NCBI GenBank assembly: GCA_949751835.1
Contig: CATKHK010000096.1
Location: forward strand, 1-64,000
Origin: Blepharisma japonicum
Lineage: Eukaryota > Ciliophora > Heterotrichea > Heterotrichida > Blepharismidae
DNA: 64,000 bases
Direction: 5' to 3'
The notes under the pieces are model-generated. The model worked only from the letters and a program-made list of their open reading frames with translations, did no database searches and was not told the DNA's origin. Below, in pieces: positions 44,485 to 56,213 of this stretch; position 1 is the first letter of the stretch; each line of letters begins with the position of its first letter. The position numbers and the translations under genes are program-made.

Positions 44485-47400
44485 TTATCTAACTATTTTC
44501 CAGGGTATCATATTTGAAATTTTCTGCATTTTATTCATTTTTTTTCGTTCTGCTTTTAAAAAAGGAATATAAAACCCAGCATAAAGGAAAAATGACCCCA
44601 ATGCATATAAAACCAAAGCAATTATAATTATTCTTACCTCTTTTTGAATACTATCATAAGATTCTTCATCAGCTAAATTAATCAAAGTATCATACTCATT
44701 ATTAACTGCTTCTAAAGTAAGTATCAAATTAATAAAAATATTAAACGCATCGAGATCTCCAGAATAATCCAGATAATAAGTCTCAAAAACAACTAAATTT
44801 CCTGCTGTATAAGCTCCATAAGACATCATAGGATTTGAGAGACTTAAAGTTTCATAAAACTGTACCAAAAATTCTGAAGATAAAAAATCCAAATATTTAT
44901 TTCTCCTTACCAGCTGATTTGAGTAATTTATTTTTGATAATTCTCTATTGATAATTATATTGTAGTCACTGAATAGGTATTGTTGAGGTATCAATGCACT
45001 TAAAGAAGCTGGCGAATATCTTGCTAAAGCTTCGCCAGACCAAATAGACAAGCATTTATATTTTAGCTGAATATCTATCATCTCTCTCATGAACTGTGGT
45101 CTTAATTGCAGCAAATAAGCGCAGTTTCGGTATAAGTAAGTATATTCCAATAAGAAGAAAAATAAAGAAAATAAAAAATAAACAAGAACTCTTCAACTGT
45201 AAATCCAACGATCTTTGAAATCACCATTTTTACTTATCCGCCCACTTATGGCATCAGAGTTAATGTCTACCTGCCCATGAATACTTGTAAGACGATCAAG
45301 ACAAGATTGCTTGAGATCATAATAAAATTCGTAAGTTTGGCTTTTTATGTGATTTCAAAATGCATTTTTCATACTATCAGCTCCCAAATAAAAAATAATC
45401 ATAACTCCAACACATATGCAAAGAATTGCGAAGCCTGCTATTAATAGAGCATAAATTTTTATTGATAGGTTGTCAACATGGTTGATCTGGCAATCTACAA
45501 ATTCATATAATGAATAATTGCAATAATCAAAGGTCCTCCCATAGCCATTTAAGGTAAAAAACGTGATTTCTTCGTATACAGTTTTGTTGCTGTTATATTT
45601 ATTGATAAAATTGTTTCCCTATATAATAAATACATTTGTTATAAATTCTTCCAAAGTAGATACAAGGTTAGTTTTGTCTAAAATAATTTCATCACCAATT
45701 TTTCATATATCAACTTCAGGCCTAGAAAAGATTTTTTGAGCTGAGCATTGAGTTCAACTTGATAGATTAGCCAAAATGTCTTGATGGATATTTTTCAAAT
45801 TTTTCATTTCTCCATAAAAGCCATTTAAAAATTCATTAAAAAGTTCTTTACTCGCAGAATCTCTTGCAAAAAAAATTATCCTAGCAAAATGAGAAACAGA
45901 CAGAAAGGATTTCGCAATATTCCCTAGCGTATTTTGGACATCTAAATTACTTGAAGAATTTACTTCATCCATTGCATAAAATAAAACAGCTCCATTAGTC
46001 ATTAAAACAACAATCATAGAGATAATTAAAATAAATTTGAAAATTTTCAATGATTTAACAGTCTTTTCCATAAGACCTTTGAGCACCTTCGAATTAGTAA
46101 AAATTACTGAGCTTTGTGAGCAGACATTTGAAAGAATATCTTCATTTTTTTCTGTGTTGAGATGTTCAGTAAACTCAGTTGTTTCTCCAGTCTGGGTAAT
46201 ATCGTTTCTTGATAATGATTTTAGTCTTAAGGTCTCCCGAATTGATTTATGTCTAAAATTATCAGAGCGATTATCAGTTTTTATCGAGCTGCTTATTCTT
46301 AATAAAGGAGGGGTATCTAGTTCATAATCATCAATTTGACTATACTCTTCAATTTCTTCTGTGTCTCTGTGCTTTCACTTTTCAATTTCGATTGGGTCAT
46401 TTATTAAAACAACATAATTTACCCTTATTGAGTTTATAATTTTGTAGCATAAAACTAAATAAGTCTCCTTATCGATATTGCTAAGTTTATATGGTATAAA
46501 AGGGAGCAAAAGCATTTTCTTTAAGACAGGGAAAAGCGTCGATAATTCAACACCTTGCAAGCTGCTCATTCTTTTCCCTGCAAACTTTGTAAAAAGATGG
46601 GAATGTGACACAATTTCGTTTGATTCTGAAAGTAAAGCAATTTGATGATCCACAGGCCTTTCTCTAAAAATGACCACAAGAGTTGATAAATGGGATAAAG
46701 AGGTTATAGAAGCTCTAACATTGCATTCTACTATATTTGTATTTGATAATTGCAAACAAATGCTAGAAGGAAGCTTTAATTCTGATTTAGAACAATGGTG
46801 CAGATATTTATACATATTTTCATTAAAATTTCTATCTAAAGGTGGGGGAATATATGTTGAAATGCTATTTCCAATAATTGTATCAGAAGATTGCTTCAAA
46901 ATAGCAGCGGCTTTTTGATTGGCATATTGAATTTTTCCAAGGGTAGTTTTTTCTCAGGAAGCTAAAATGATTCCATTATTGTCATCAAAAAAGTTTAGCC
47001 GTTTTTGGTCTTTTAGGGATGTTTCTAATGATTTTTCTAATGAGTGTCTTTTATTATTAAGAATCATTGCTTTATCAAAGTCCATTATAATGCTTTGGAG
47101 TAAAGTTGAGTATAGCAATAGAGCTTCTTTACTTTTTGGGTAGTTATTTATAAGAAATGTATACTCATTATGAAGAAGTTTCAAATTTTTTGAGATAGAT
47201 CTCATCATATTATTCAATTTTTTCAGTTCTGGTGTAGTAGAAACTAACTCCCTTCAGAATGTTTTCAAGACCATACATAAGTTTTCGTCAGCTGCTTTTG
47301 TTACTTGAATTTTATGTATATAGTGTAAAAACTTTGCATTTTCATCGATGTTATATCCTAAATATGATTTGGAGCAAACATACTCTTGATAGGAACCTTC

Positions 47401-48714
47401 CAAATTGAAATCGGATTTTTTAGCTTTTCCCAACTTGATTTTTGCTAAAATCTCATCGTTTAAAGAAAATGTGCAATAATTGGCTTCTCATATTGCAAGC
47501 AACTTATTTCTATAAAGTTTTGTTTCCAGATAACATTTAGAGAAAATATCTATTAGTGCTTCATTAATTTCTGTCGTATCCAAACATAAAAAGTATCTCA
47601 GATGGATTTCCAGTTCATATGCATTTTTTATTAGCTTAATATTTGTAGGCAATTTCTGCTTTTTTTTCATTTGCAAATCAATCATAAAATTAATTAGAAT
47701 TATACTTGATAAGGGGACGATTGTGATTGCTAGTATCACAATGGCCATAGATTTATCTATCATTTCTCCGAATAAAAATAAAAATGATACAACAGTAATA
47801 ATTCAATAACGAACTATAATCACACAATTAGCAAATACCGAGAAATATGGTAAGTACCGAATTGATTCAATGAGCATAATTGCAGAGTAGATCATTACAA
47901 TAATTTGAAAATAAATAGTTCTGTGTATAGCCATAATAGCATATAATATTGATAAAATAAAGGAAAATAAGACTGAATAGAAATCTATTTTTGAATGTGC
48001 TTTTGACTCAAAGTCTTTATAAGCCATTGAGTGTCTTATTTCTCCAGTAAACCCAGCATTAAATAAACCAAAAATAAAAGACAAAGCCAATAGAGGCAGA
48101 GCAAATATTGAAGCAATTAAATTTGCTTGAAAATTACCTTGCTCATAACTATCGCTGTATTCTAAAACATATTTTTCAGGGAAAACTCGATATTTCAATG
48201 TTAAAATTAGCAAAGTGATAATTGGTATTTGGAAAATATGAAGTCAAATGAACGTAATTTTTTTGAAAATGACCAAAATTATCCTTGTAATTTTTATTGA
48301 AAAATATACTAGAAATACTAAAATCAAAAGATATATAGCGTTTACTAAAACTATAATAATTGCAATATAAATGCAATTATCCATTATTCCCAAAGCAGCA
48401 CATCAGCTATCAAATCTTATATAACCTAAATATTGCCAGAACCTTAAATTTTCCTTCCAATTTGTAATAGATAAGTCCGGAATTCATAATAAGCTGATTG
48501 TTTGAAAACAAAAGATCAAATTAATTCCTATAAATTTTGATTTTTGAAAAAATTCAGATTTTTCCCTTGGATTTTGATTATAATAAGAAATACGGTAAAG
48601 CTCGAATAGGGCGCATAATAACCTTTGGAAAAACTGTGAGGCTTTGATTTTTCTCAGAGAAGAATTCAATTCTTCGGTTTCATCCTTAATGTTGAATTGA
48701 TATGATTCAGACAT
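44485..48714 (-). CDS. Large multi-membrane protein with PAS-like domain, one 15-nt intron
   Basis: Exons 48714-45634 and 45618-44485, 1404 residues; many TGA-Trp codons (after TISLL, IRFDS, VRY, LAI, LAS, IEK, LSS and others). Residues ~1-330 carry about eight hydrophobic segments. A helical stretch follows, then a PAS-like domain from about residue 590 (NNGIILASWEKTTLGKIQYA, then GNSISTYIPPP and H), the pattern seen in ciliate TmcB/TmcC-like PAS proteins: G-x-I-x-x-A-N-x-x-A followed by I-x-x-x-I-P. After that come a TM (~890), a large loop, another TM pair and a C-terminal TM (VRIIIIALVLYALGSFFLYA). In free-living protists this architecture is usually linked to sensing, with ligand unknown. 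No kinase or cyclase domain is visible. Comparison is by pattern only. Confidence 0.7.
45619..45633 (-). other. 15-nt intron in PAS protein gene
   Basis: Minus-strand GTATTTATTATATAG, phase 0. Without removal, TAG ends the frame; removal joins EEFITN to GNNFINKYNSN and the open frame continues 370 residues to 44485. Same length and ends as the PKA introns. Confidence 0.88.
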
Positions 48715-49600
48715 TAATTGGCTATTTATTAAAATTATTTTCTTAAAATATCATTTGGCGATTTTATATTTATTTTATTATATTTTATACTAAATTTAAT
48801 TTGAACATTGATACTATCATCAAATCAGTAGAATTTTTTATTAAAAAATAAGAGAGGATGTTTAACACTTGAAAATGATCCTAAAAAAATAGTGATTTAT
48901 TAAATAGAATTATTAAACAAATATTACCTATAAATGATTAAAATCAATAAAGTGCTTATATTTAATAATAAATTTTGTCGCTATTTGTCCTGATTTCACC
49001 TTTAGAAGGCAGATTCAAGACTATCGGAACCGGTACAGATTTTCCTTACCCCAAACTAGCTTCAATCTCTTGTCTGATCCCAAAAGAATTTACAGCTAAA
49101 GGTTCAGCTATGCGGCAGTGGTCTCTGGCCCACTTAATTCGGCAGAGATCTAACCCCTGCTGGGTTGTTATTGTCAAATAAAAAGATTATATTGAATAAA
49201 ACCCCTCCATATTAAAATTCTCTCAGAGCGTTTCCTCATCTCGAAATTCGCCTCAGTTGAAGTTGTGAAGAATTCAAGTTTAACAGAGAAACTATCTCCT
49301 GCTCCTTTTACTAGAAAAACAGAATTTCCCAGACGGATCAAAACTGCATTCAAAGATTTCGCTAAAACAATAGCAACCAATTAAATTAGACGAAATTCAT
49401 TGCGAACTTGAAGCTAAAGTGTAATTGATGCCAATAAATCTCTGCTAAGATGGATTTATGAAGAATTTCTTTCATCAGGAAGGCTTGAAAATCTAGGAAT
49501 CACATATTCAGCCTTAGAAGCTCTAAGCTCTACAAAACTATCAATGAAGAATGCCAAAGCTTTCTATGCGTTTAGTAATTAAGATTGTGGAATTCAGTTG
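48715..49600. other. Gene-free stretch with possible decayed coding sequence
   Basis: From 48715 to about 48960 AT-rich spacer. From about 48975 to 49600 base composition is more gene-like and both strands have partly open frames (for example 48990-49181 plus, 49174-49380 minus) that end in several stops. I recognise no family. Probably an old gene relic, possibly continuous with the kinase relic to its right. Confidence 0.4.
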
Positions 49601-49619
49601 ATGCAAGAAGCTGAAAATA

Positions 49620-50150
49620 AGGGCCGATCACACTGGAGAGTATCCTGGCTGTTTTGCTAGGAAAAAAATCCTAGTGACTTCATTGAAGTGTTTTATAGGA
49701 GAAGTTTCTATCTTTGAGCTGACATAGCTCTTGCTGTTCAGCCTAAATATGCTAAAAGTACCAAGCAAGTCATGGGCCAACTGTAGAATATGCATCAGCA
49801 GGTTTCCAAGCTCAAGATTTAAAAAAAAAAGTTCTAGGCACAGTAGGCTGGAGTCCCACAAAAAGGTAAGAGTTCACTTTGTTGCTCTTTCTTTGGAAAA
49901 TCCTAATTTACCAAATCTTATGTGACCTGCTTGGTCTAGCAGAAAATTCCGAGGTTTAAAATCTATACATAAAATATTTTTACTATACAAAAACTCATAA
50001 CTGATAAGGCTTCTGCTATATAAAATTTAGCCACTTTTTCACTTAAATTATCATTATTCTGAGTACTCCAAATCTTTATGTCAGAGTCATATACAGTTTT
50101 TAGATCCTGTGAGAAGAATACATTATCGAGAGAATCCATAGATTCTATAT
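49620..50150 (-). pseudogene. Decayed AGC-type protein kinase
   Basis: Minus-strand pieces match the PKA pattern in different frames: KVAKFYIAEALS, then FLYSKNILCIDFKPRNFLL, DQAGHIRFGKLGFSKE and FCGTPAYCA. Compare the intact PKA here: ALFYATEILLAIEYIHSNN, YRDLKPENLLID, HTGHIKIADFGFCK, LCGTPEYLAPE. The H/Y-R-D is C-I-D and D-F-G is K-L-G, and frames shift at least twice between motifs, with a TAG after the GTP-Y motif. The first part (glycine loop, ATP lysine) is absent. It is a dead duplicate of an AGC kinase, somewhat different from the PKA gene at 8625. Confidence 0.75.
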
Positions 50151-50277
50151 TTTAAATATAGAAATTTGAGTTTTAAGTGAAAAATAAGATGATGTTATAC
50201 CCAGAATAGAGAAAAAAAGCGATTTTAAGATTGATATAATAAAAGAAGAGAATAATTAAAAGGGAAAATATATTTAA

Positions 50278-51735
50278 CTATAATATATTACTGGTTTTGC
50301 CAGCTTCTATATTCTCTATATATTCTTTCCAATTTTGGTACTTCTGAACATCTGATTTTGCATAAAAGGATGGAAGTGGCTCTAAGCTGCTAATAGGTTT
50401 AGAACATATTTGAGAAGAACTATCTAACTCAAGAGCTTTATCATTAAAAATAGGTGGCTGATAACCATAATGAGACGAATCAAGTGGGTCTTTACTTAAA
50501 CAAATAGAAATACTAATACACGACTTTTCCTTTGCATCTTCGCCATTTTCTATCACTTCTGTAGAAAGCTCGTTTATCTGAAAAAGTCCGCCTTTTCTCA
50601 TTTTTATTGTTTCTGCTGCGACAACGACATTATATGATGCCATATTAAATCCTTTCAATATAACTTCCCTGATGTCTTCTCTATTCAAAAGAGTCAACGC
50701 TTCCTCAATAGAGTTTTTTATTCCTTTTGAGCTGATATAAATTTCATTTTCTTTTCTTGAGTCTTCTTTTTGAGAATTTAGCAGAGGAAAACTGTGTGGT
50801 TGAGAATCTATTTGGACTTCTTTTCTCTTATATTTTGGCTCAATTAAATTTCCTTTTTCATTAGCTTTAAATTCTTCTTGAGATTGCTGAATGCTAAGTT
50901 TTGATTGGTCTTGAATTTCTTTCTTTTTGTAGGTTTTTTGAGCTTTTTCTTTCAAAGTACTTTTATTTTTTGCTTGGTTAAATTCTTCTTGGGATTGCTG
51001 AATGCTAAGTTTTGATTGGTCTTGAATTTCTTTCTTTTTGTAGGATTGCTGAGCTTTTTCTTTTTGAGTACTTTTATTTTTTGCTTGGTTTTCTTTTTTC
51101 TGTTCATTTAGCTTTGCATTTAGGGCTTCTTTTGTTTCATTCGGATTTTTTGTGCTTTGAATAATATCATCTATTTTATTTTTATTCTCAGGCAGCTCTT
51201 TGACCTCTAATTTATTTTTTTCAGCTAGTTGAAGTTCTATTGACTGATCTTTAGAAAACTTTATTAATCCAATATCAGATGAGTATTGTCCAGATTTCTG
51301 CTCAATATACTTATTTAATTTTTTTTTGCCAGCTTTTTTTGATAAGTTGAAAATAGCTCGAATGTCATTAACTGCATTTTTAGGGATTTTTTCAATTGAA
51401 ATAATTTCAGATATGAGGTCATTGATGACCTTTTTATCTTTGGCAATTTTTTCTAATGACCCTTCAAGGTAGTTTTCTAACTTCTCTATTTGGCTTCATA
51501 CATCATCTATAAGTAAGCTTGCTGATTTCTCTAATGATTGGAGCTTTAATTTAAGATTTGCTATATAATATTTTTTGAGATCTTGATCTGGAGTATTTTG
51601 CAAAGCTTTGACGTTGTGGGTAAACCCAGCAAGAGTTATGTGAGCATCAAAATGAGTTTTGCATATCAAAATTTCTCCATCGCAGCAGCAAACAAGCTCT
51701 GGAGTTTCTGTGCAATCTTCTGAAAAGCATTTCAT
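50278..51735 (-). CDS. B-box-like zinc finger protein with tandem 37-residue repeat
   Basis: ATG at 51735 (MKCFSEDC) is chosen because the kelch relatives start MKCFF; it runs to TAA at 50278, 485 residues, one TGA-Trp (IDDVWSQIEKL). Residues 1-45 hold C, C, CCC, C-x-x-H and H ligands (TPELVCCCDGEILICKTHFD), like the N-terminus of the three kelch genes downstream. A coiled coil follows, then a Lys/Gln/Glu-rich region with two nearly identical 37-residue units (KKKEIQDQSKLSIQQSQEEF occurs twice, DNA near 50870-50980 and 50981-51090). The C-terminal ~200 residues include a helical stretch (REVILKGFNMASYNVVVAAE) with no match I know. No kelch repeats. It seems to be a family member that exchanged its C-terminal domain. 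Divergent from importin alpha, 338 bp gap. Confidence 0.75.
50870..51091 (-). repeat. Two tandem coding repeats, period 111 bp
   Basis: The block ATTCTTCTTG.GATTGCTGA (plus strand) occurs at 50871 and again at 50982, each followed by the same ~80 bp ending CTTTCTTTTTGTAGG. Period is 111 bp, 37 codons, so the frame is kept. Few differences, so the duplication is recent. Confidence 0.85.
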
Positions 51736-52073
51736 TTTTAATCTTATAATCAATTTTTATGCTGATTTTGAAGTTTTGATGTATTTTTGATATATTGCCA
51801 TCAGGAATGTTTCTTTACTGGAGCTGTCTGCTCCTTCTTTATATTAATTCAGTGGCTATCTTATTTTTCTTTTAAATTTTTAGCCTAGTATTGCTTTCTA
51901 TTTTTAGCTCTATTATTTGACTAAATTTCTAATTATGAAATTTTGTAAGAATCAACCTCAGTAACCCAAATCTATATTCTCGAACTCTTAATACGAAATT
52001 TTATATTTTAAAGTATTACGGAAACTAATAACACAAATCATTAATAGAATTATCTAATAATTAAATTCTAAAA
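51736..52073. promoter_or_regulatory. Divergent intergenic region, B-box gene / importin alpha
   Basis: 338 bp between two divergent start codons. No frame or RNA gene. It must carry the promoters of both genes, but I see no conserved motif. Confidence 0.5.
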
Positions 52074-53657
52074 ATGAGCACCGCGCAAAGGATTTGTGAT
52101 CGAAACAAAGGTTTTCAACAATCAATAGACCCAGAGCTCCTCCAATTCAAGCGAGACGAGCATCACATTGAGCTCCGTCGCACTAAGCGTCTTGAGCTCA
52201 GCAAGAAACGACGCCTTGCTTCTTCTCAAACTCCCACCCTTTCATTTTCCTCTGATTTTAGTTCATTCCGTCCTTATCTTCAAGATCTTCTTTCAAATAA
52301 ACGAACAATCCTTGAATCCTGCATCGAAATTCTAAAAAATAGCAGCGAGCCAAATATTATCAAAGAAGCCCTTTATATCACTCGGAAACTATTAGAATCG
52401 ATATCTGAAGACTCAGACCTCGATATTTATGTGGAATTAAACTATATCCCAGTATTTATACACTATTTAAACCAAGATTATCCTAAAGAAATTCAATTTG
52501 AAGCTTCCTTCGCTTTATGTTCATTTGCAACTTTTGATCATAAATATGTGGAAATGCTGGTTAAGAATGGGGTCATTAGAGAATGCCAACTTGCGATTAG
52601 TAGAAACTATGATGAAATTGCTGAAAATTGTATATGATGTATAGGAAATATCGCTGGGGATAATGAAAAATATAGAGAGGTTATTATTTCTGAGGGAATT
52701 TTTGAGTTTTTGATGGATGTGCTACAGAATATTAGTGTGCAGGTGAATAAAAACCCATTGGTGAATGTCTTGGTGTGGGTTCTTAGCAATATTTCTAGAA
52801 GTGCAAATAAAATTCCTGATTCGGCTGTGAGAAAATTGTTACATTTAGTTAGACCTTGCTTAGATTTTAATGACAGTGATATAACAGCATCTGTATTCTG
52901 GATTCTAAACTATTCTACACAAGGGGACTCATATATTATAGAAAGAATTCTGGAAGCTAAATACGCACCTATAGTAATTAATTATTGCGATTCTTCAGAC
53001 TATTCTATAGCACTTCCAGCATTAAAAACCCTTGGAAATATTTCTAGTGGAAATAACGCACAGACTGAGCTTATGCTAAATTTAAATGCATTGGACAAGA
53101 TTATGAATCATATTAGATCAAGCCAAGCTGTTATTAGAAAAGAGGCGTACTGGGCTCTAAGCAACATTGTAGCAGGGTCTTCTGCACATGTAGAAAGAGC
53201 TGCTCAGCATTTAGTGATCCCATTAGCAATGAAAGGCCTTACAGATGAAGATTATGGAGTTAGAGTCGAAGCTGGCTGGGTTTTCAGTAATTTTGGTATT
53301 AGAGGAAGCCCAGAATGCACTATTAGTCTCATAAAAAATGGACTTCTAAGTTATTTACAACAAGCTTTGGATAAAGAGACTGACCCAAATATTTTGAAAA
53401 ATTTATTAGTTATTGCAAAAAGAATTTTAGAAGCTGCATTTATTAAACCACAAGAAGGAAAAAAAGAACACAATATTTGTCTCCAGCTTTTTGAAAGTTC
53501 AGGATGCTTAGCAGCTTTGCATAAGCAGTTAAACCATGGGAACAGCTTTGTGAATGAGCCTGCTTTAAAGTTATTAAAAGACTTTTTTGATTATGAGGAG
53601 CCGGATGAAGAACTTGATATTGAAAATGCGAAAATCACAAAATTTGAGTTTTCATAA
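52074..53657 (+). CDS. Importin subunit alpha (karyopherin alpha)
   Basis: ATG at 52074 to TAA at 53657, 527 residues, one TGA-Trp in the ARM motif AENCIWCIGNIAGDN, where importins have W-A-L-G-N-I-A-G-D. An N-terminal IBB domain (ELRRTKRLELSKKRR) binds importin beta; ten armadillo repeats follow, with NLS-binding W-x-x-x-N motifs: WVLSNISR, WILNYST, TLGNISSG, EAYWALSNIVAG and EAGWVFSNFG. Acidic tail (DYEEPDEELDIE). It carries proteins with basic nuclear localisation signals into the nucleus. In the third ARM segment the Asn is in WILNYS, slightly changed. A damaged relative lies at about 55190-56150. Convergent with the kelch gene, 29 bp between stops. Confidence 0.95.
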
Positions 53658-53686
53658 TTTTAATTAATTTTATGGTAGATAAATTT

Positions 53687-55048
53687 TTATTTCTCAAGTT
53701 CATACTCTTTCTGAAGGGCTTTTGTTTTTAAATCAAATCTGAATATCTTATTGTCAATAGAAAAATATACGGTACTTTTATTATATGACTTATAAATAAA
53801 CATTCCACGATTTTGGATATTTGAAGCGCTGAGGATTTTTCACTCGAAAACATTGCCTGGTGAAGATTCATAAATGTCGCCTTCTGCTTCTATAATGTAT
53901 GCATATTTTTTGTATTTGCATATAATTTTTTTTCTTCCTTGGCATAGTTTTAGAGAGCTCCTGCAGTAGCTATTGCTATTTAAGTCATATATATAAAGCC
54001 GAGAATGGCTAGATCCAGAAATCAAAATTTTATTTTTAATTGTCTCACAACAATAAAGGGAGCCTGCAGACGGAAGGTCGGCGAGATCTTGCCATTTGTT
54101 ACTTTTAATATTAAATCTTCTTGTGTTTGCCAATAAATTTCCATCCCATCCTCCAAATGCATACACAAATCCTTTTTTGTATATAGACCCTGAGTAAATG
54201 CTAGGAATTCCTTCTTTTAAGATCTTTATTTTTCCTTGTTTTGTTATAAAAAAAGCTGATCCTAGATAGTTTTTATTAACACAATTTCCATAGCCAAATA
54301 AATTCCCATCTGCATAGCAGAGGGAACAGCCATTTAAAGCGCTTGGCAATTTTAACTCACATGAGGTAACGAGATGAGTGCTTGGATCTAAAGAGACTAG
54401 CTTTTTGGTATCAGGTTTTATCATATATATATTACTTGTCTCATTTGGGGCATGCATGTGGAAGCTTTTTGGCATTGATAAATTTATTTCCTTATTGCCT
54501 TCCAATTCAGCCAAAATAGTGCTTAAAGCATTTTTTGTATTTATTTTCTCAACCTTGAATCTCAATTGGGAAATTTTAAAGTCTTTTTGATTCCAAATAT
54601 CGCTGTTTTTTAAATTCTGAGTATCCTTAAATGCTTCATTCAACGATTTAGATAATTTCTGATGCTTCATTTCTATCTCCTTTATTAAAGCAATCAAGTA
54701 GTTAGAGTAAGATTGTATTTCTGATATTGCTTCCTCAGTTTGGGCTATTATAGTTTTTTTGGTCGCTTTTATATTAATTTTTACTTCTGCAAGCTTATTT
54801 TTCAATGTGTAAAAATCAGCATCACTCTCAGATTTTATATTTAAGCCTGCAAAACCTGTAATTTGTTTTTTTTTTAGCAGTTTTTCAGAATACTCCTCTG
54901 CATCTGTCAAATGAATTAAACCATGCTTACAATCAGGCAAACTTTCAAAATGGTTTGATCTATGGAATTGGCACATAAGTGTTCTTTTGGATTTACACTC
55001 ACAAGCTAGCATTGGAGGCAATCCACAATTAAGGAAGAAGCATTTCAT
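53687..55048 (-). CDS. B-box-like zinc finger, coiled-coil, kelch protein (copy 1)
   Basis: ATG at 55048 to TAA at 53687, 453 residues, one TGA-Trp (NVFEWKILSASN). Residues 1-45: MKCFFLNCGLPPMLACECKS, then TLMCQFHRSNHFE and CKHGLIHL, a compact Cys/His pattern like a B-box. Residues ~60-185 form coiled coil (EVKINIKATKKTIIAQTEEA). From ~205 kelch-type beta-propeller repeats: YMIKPDTKKLVSLDPST, GCSLCYADGNLFGYG, GFVYAFGGWDGNLLANTRRF, NKWQDLADLPSAGSLYC, RLYIYDLNSNSY. About five to six blades can be counted. In other eukaryotes, B-box plus coiled-coil plus propeller occurs in TRIM-type ligases, but no RING is present, so I do not call it a ligase. Closest to copy 3. Confidence 0.85.
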
Positions 55049-55189
55049 TTGCAAATTAATAAACACTTGATAATTATTAATGATAAAGTGTTATTTGTTT
55101 ATATACCATATATATTAGGGAAAAATGGGGAAATGCCATGATAGCTATGATTAAAGAGTGGACAGCTTGAGATTATTCATAGATCCAAA

Positions 55190-56150
55190 TAATGTCTGAT
55201 TAGGAAAGGATTTTAGAGACTTAGAAAATCTAGAAGGCATTATTTAATCAAGATGGTTTCGATTATAATATTTATGGGTAACTTTCAGATTTATTTGCCT
55301 TTGAGGAAGCTCAATGTACACCATTAATCTCATAAAAAAAGGACTCAATGCTCTTAACAATAAGATTAATTTAGCAATTTGATTTAAAATGCCACTGTCT
55401 CAGTATCAGAGTTCTACCGTGCTAGCTGAGAATAGGCTCTCTCAAGGCAGTTTGTGTCCGGTTAAATCTCAGTTTTTCGGCAGCCAATTCCTTTTTGATT
55501 TTAAGACATATGAAATTATGCCGAACCTCAATTTACAACTCTAACCCAGATCTGCTGGTAGATTCAGGTCTCCTTATTAAAGAGTGTATTTTCAAGAAGA
55601 GAGACTTGAGCCATTGAGATTACTGCTTAGCCTGTCTTTCCTTACTATCCTCAATCATCTTCAAATAGAAGATCATTACTTATGCGATTTAAGTCAAAGC
55701 CATAATCAGCTTAGGCAGGTAATAAGTCATTTCTCTTTTGAATTCCATACTGAACCAGAGGCTTCTGGCAAAATGATACCAAAAACTGCCGTTCGAGCCA
55801 GGTCTTAATTAGGGAAAAGTACTGGGCTCTTGCCATAGTCTAGCAAACACTTGGCAAGCTATTTGTAATAAAATCCACCTTTGAATATGCATTTAGCTTC
55901 CTATTTCCTGGAGGGAAACAACTTTTTATATATATGCTATTTTCAACAAGCTAAAAAAAGAAATCGGCCTAACATTTTTAGCTACCATGAAATCATTTTT
56001 TATACGTGGTCTTAAATCACAAAGGCAAAGGGTACAAAATATTTTTCTTCAGGTTCTTAAGCTTAGGATATCTGAATTTTTTACAAAAACTAAAACAGAA
56101 ATAAGAGTTTTAAGTTGTGCTATTTTCGTATAGAAGGTGCTTAAACAAAA
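55190..56150 (+). pseudogene. Decayed importin-alpha relative
   Basis: Scattered plus-strand pieces resemble the intact importin gene: GSSMYTINLIKKGLNAL (55300 area; intact GSPECTISLIKNGLLSY), LLVDSGLLIKECIFK (55550 area; intact MLVKNGVIRECQLA), IREKYWALAIV (55810 area; intact IRKEAYWALSNIVAG) and YLNFLQKLKQK (56060 area; intact YLQQALDKE). Their order is not fully that of the intact gene, and stops and shifts intervene. A 74-codon open frame at 55584-55808 lies inside. The first and third pieces also match at DNA level. The remainder of the region is unassigned. Confidence 0.55.
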
Positions 56151-56213
56151 TAATGAAGTGAAAATCTTAGCTTTGCCTTCCGCGGACTGTTGAGCCGAGG
56201 AATTTTCTGAAAG

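Noticed and set aside
48176-48376. 66-codon minus-strand frame
   Set aside because: Lies in another frame inside the PAS gene, whose own frame continues through this stretch.
55584-55808. 74-codon open frame as a separate gene
   Set aside because: Parts resemble importin-alpha pieces and flanks are decayed; no good start context or family.
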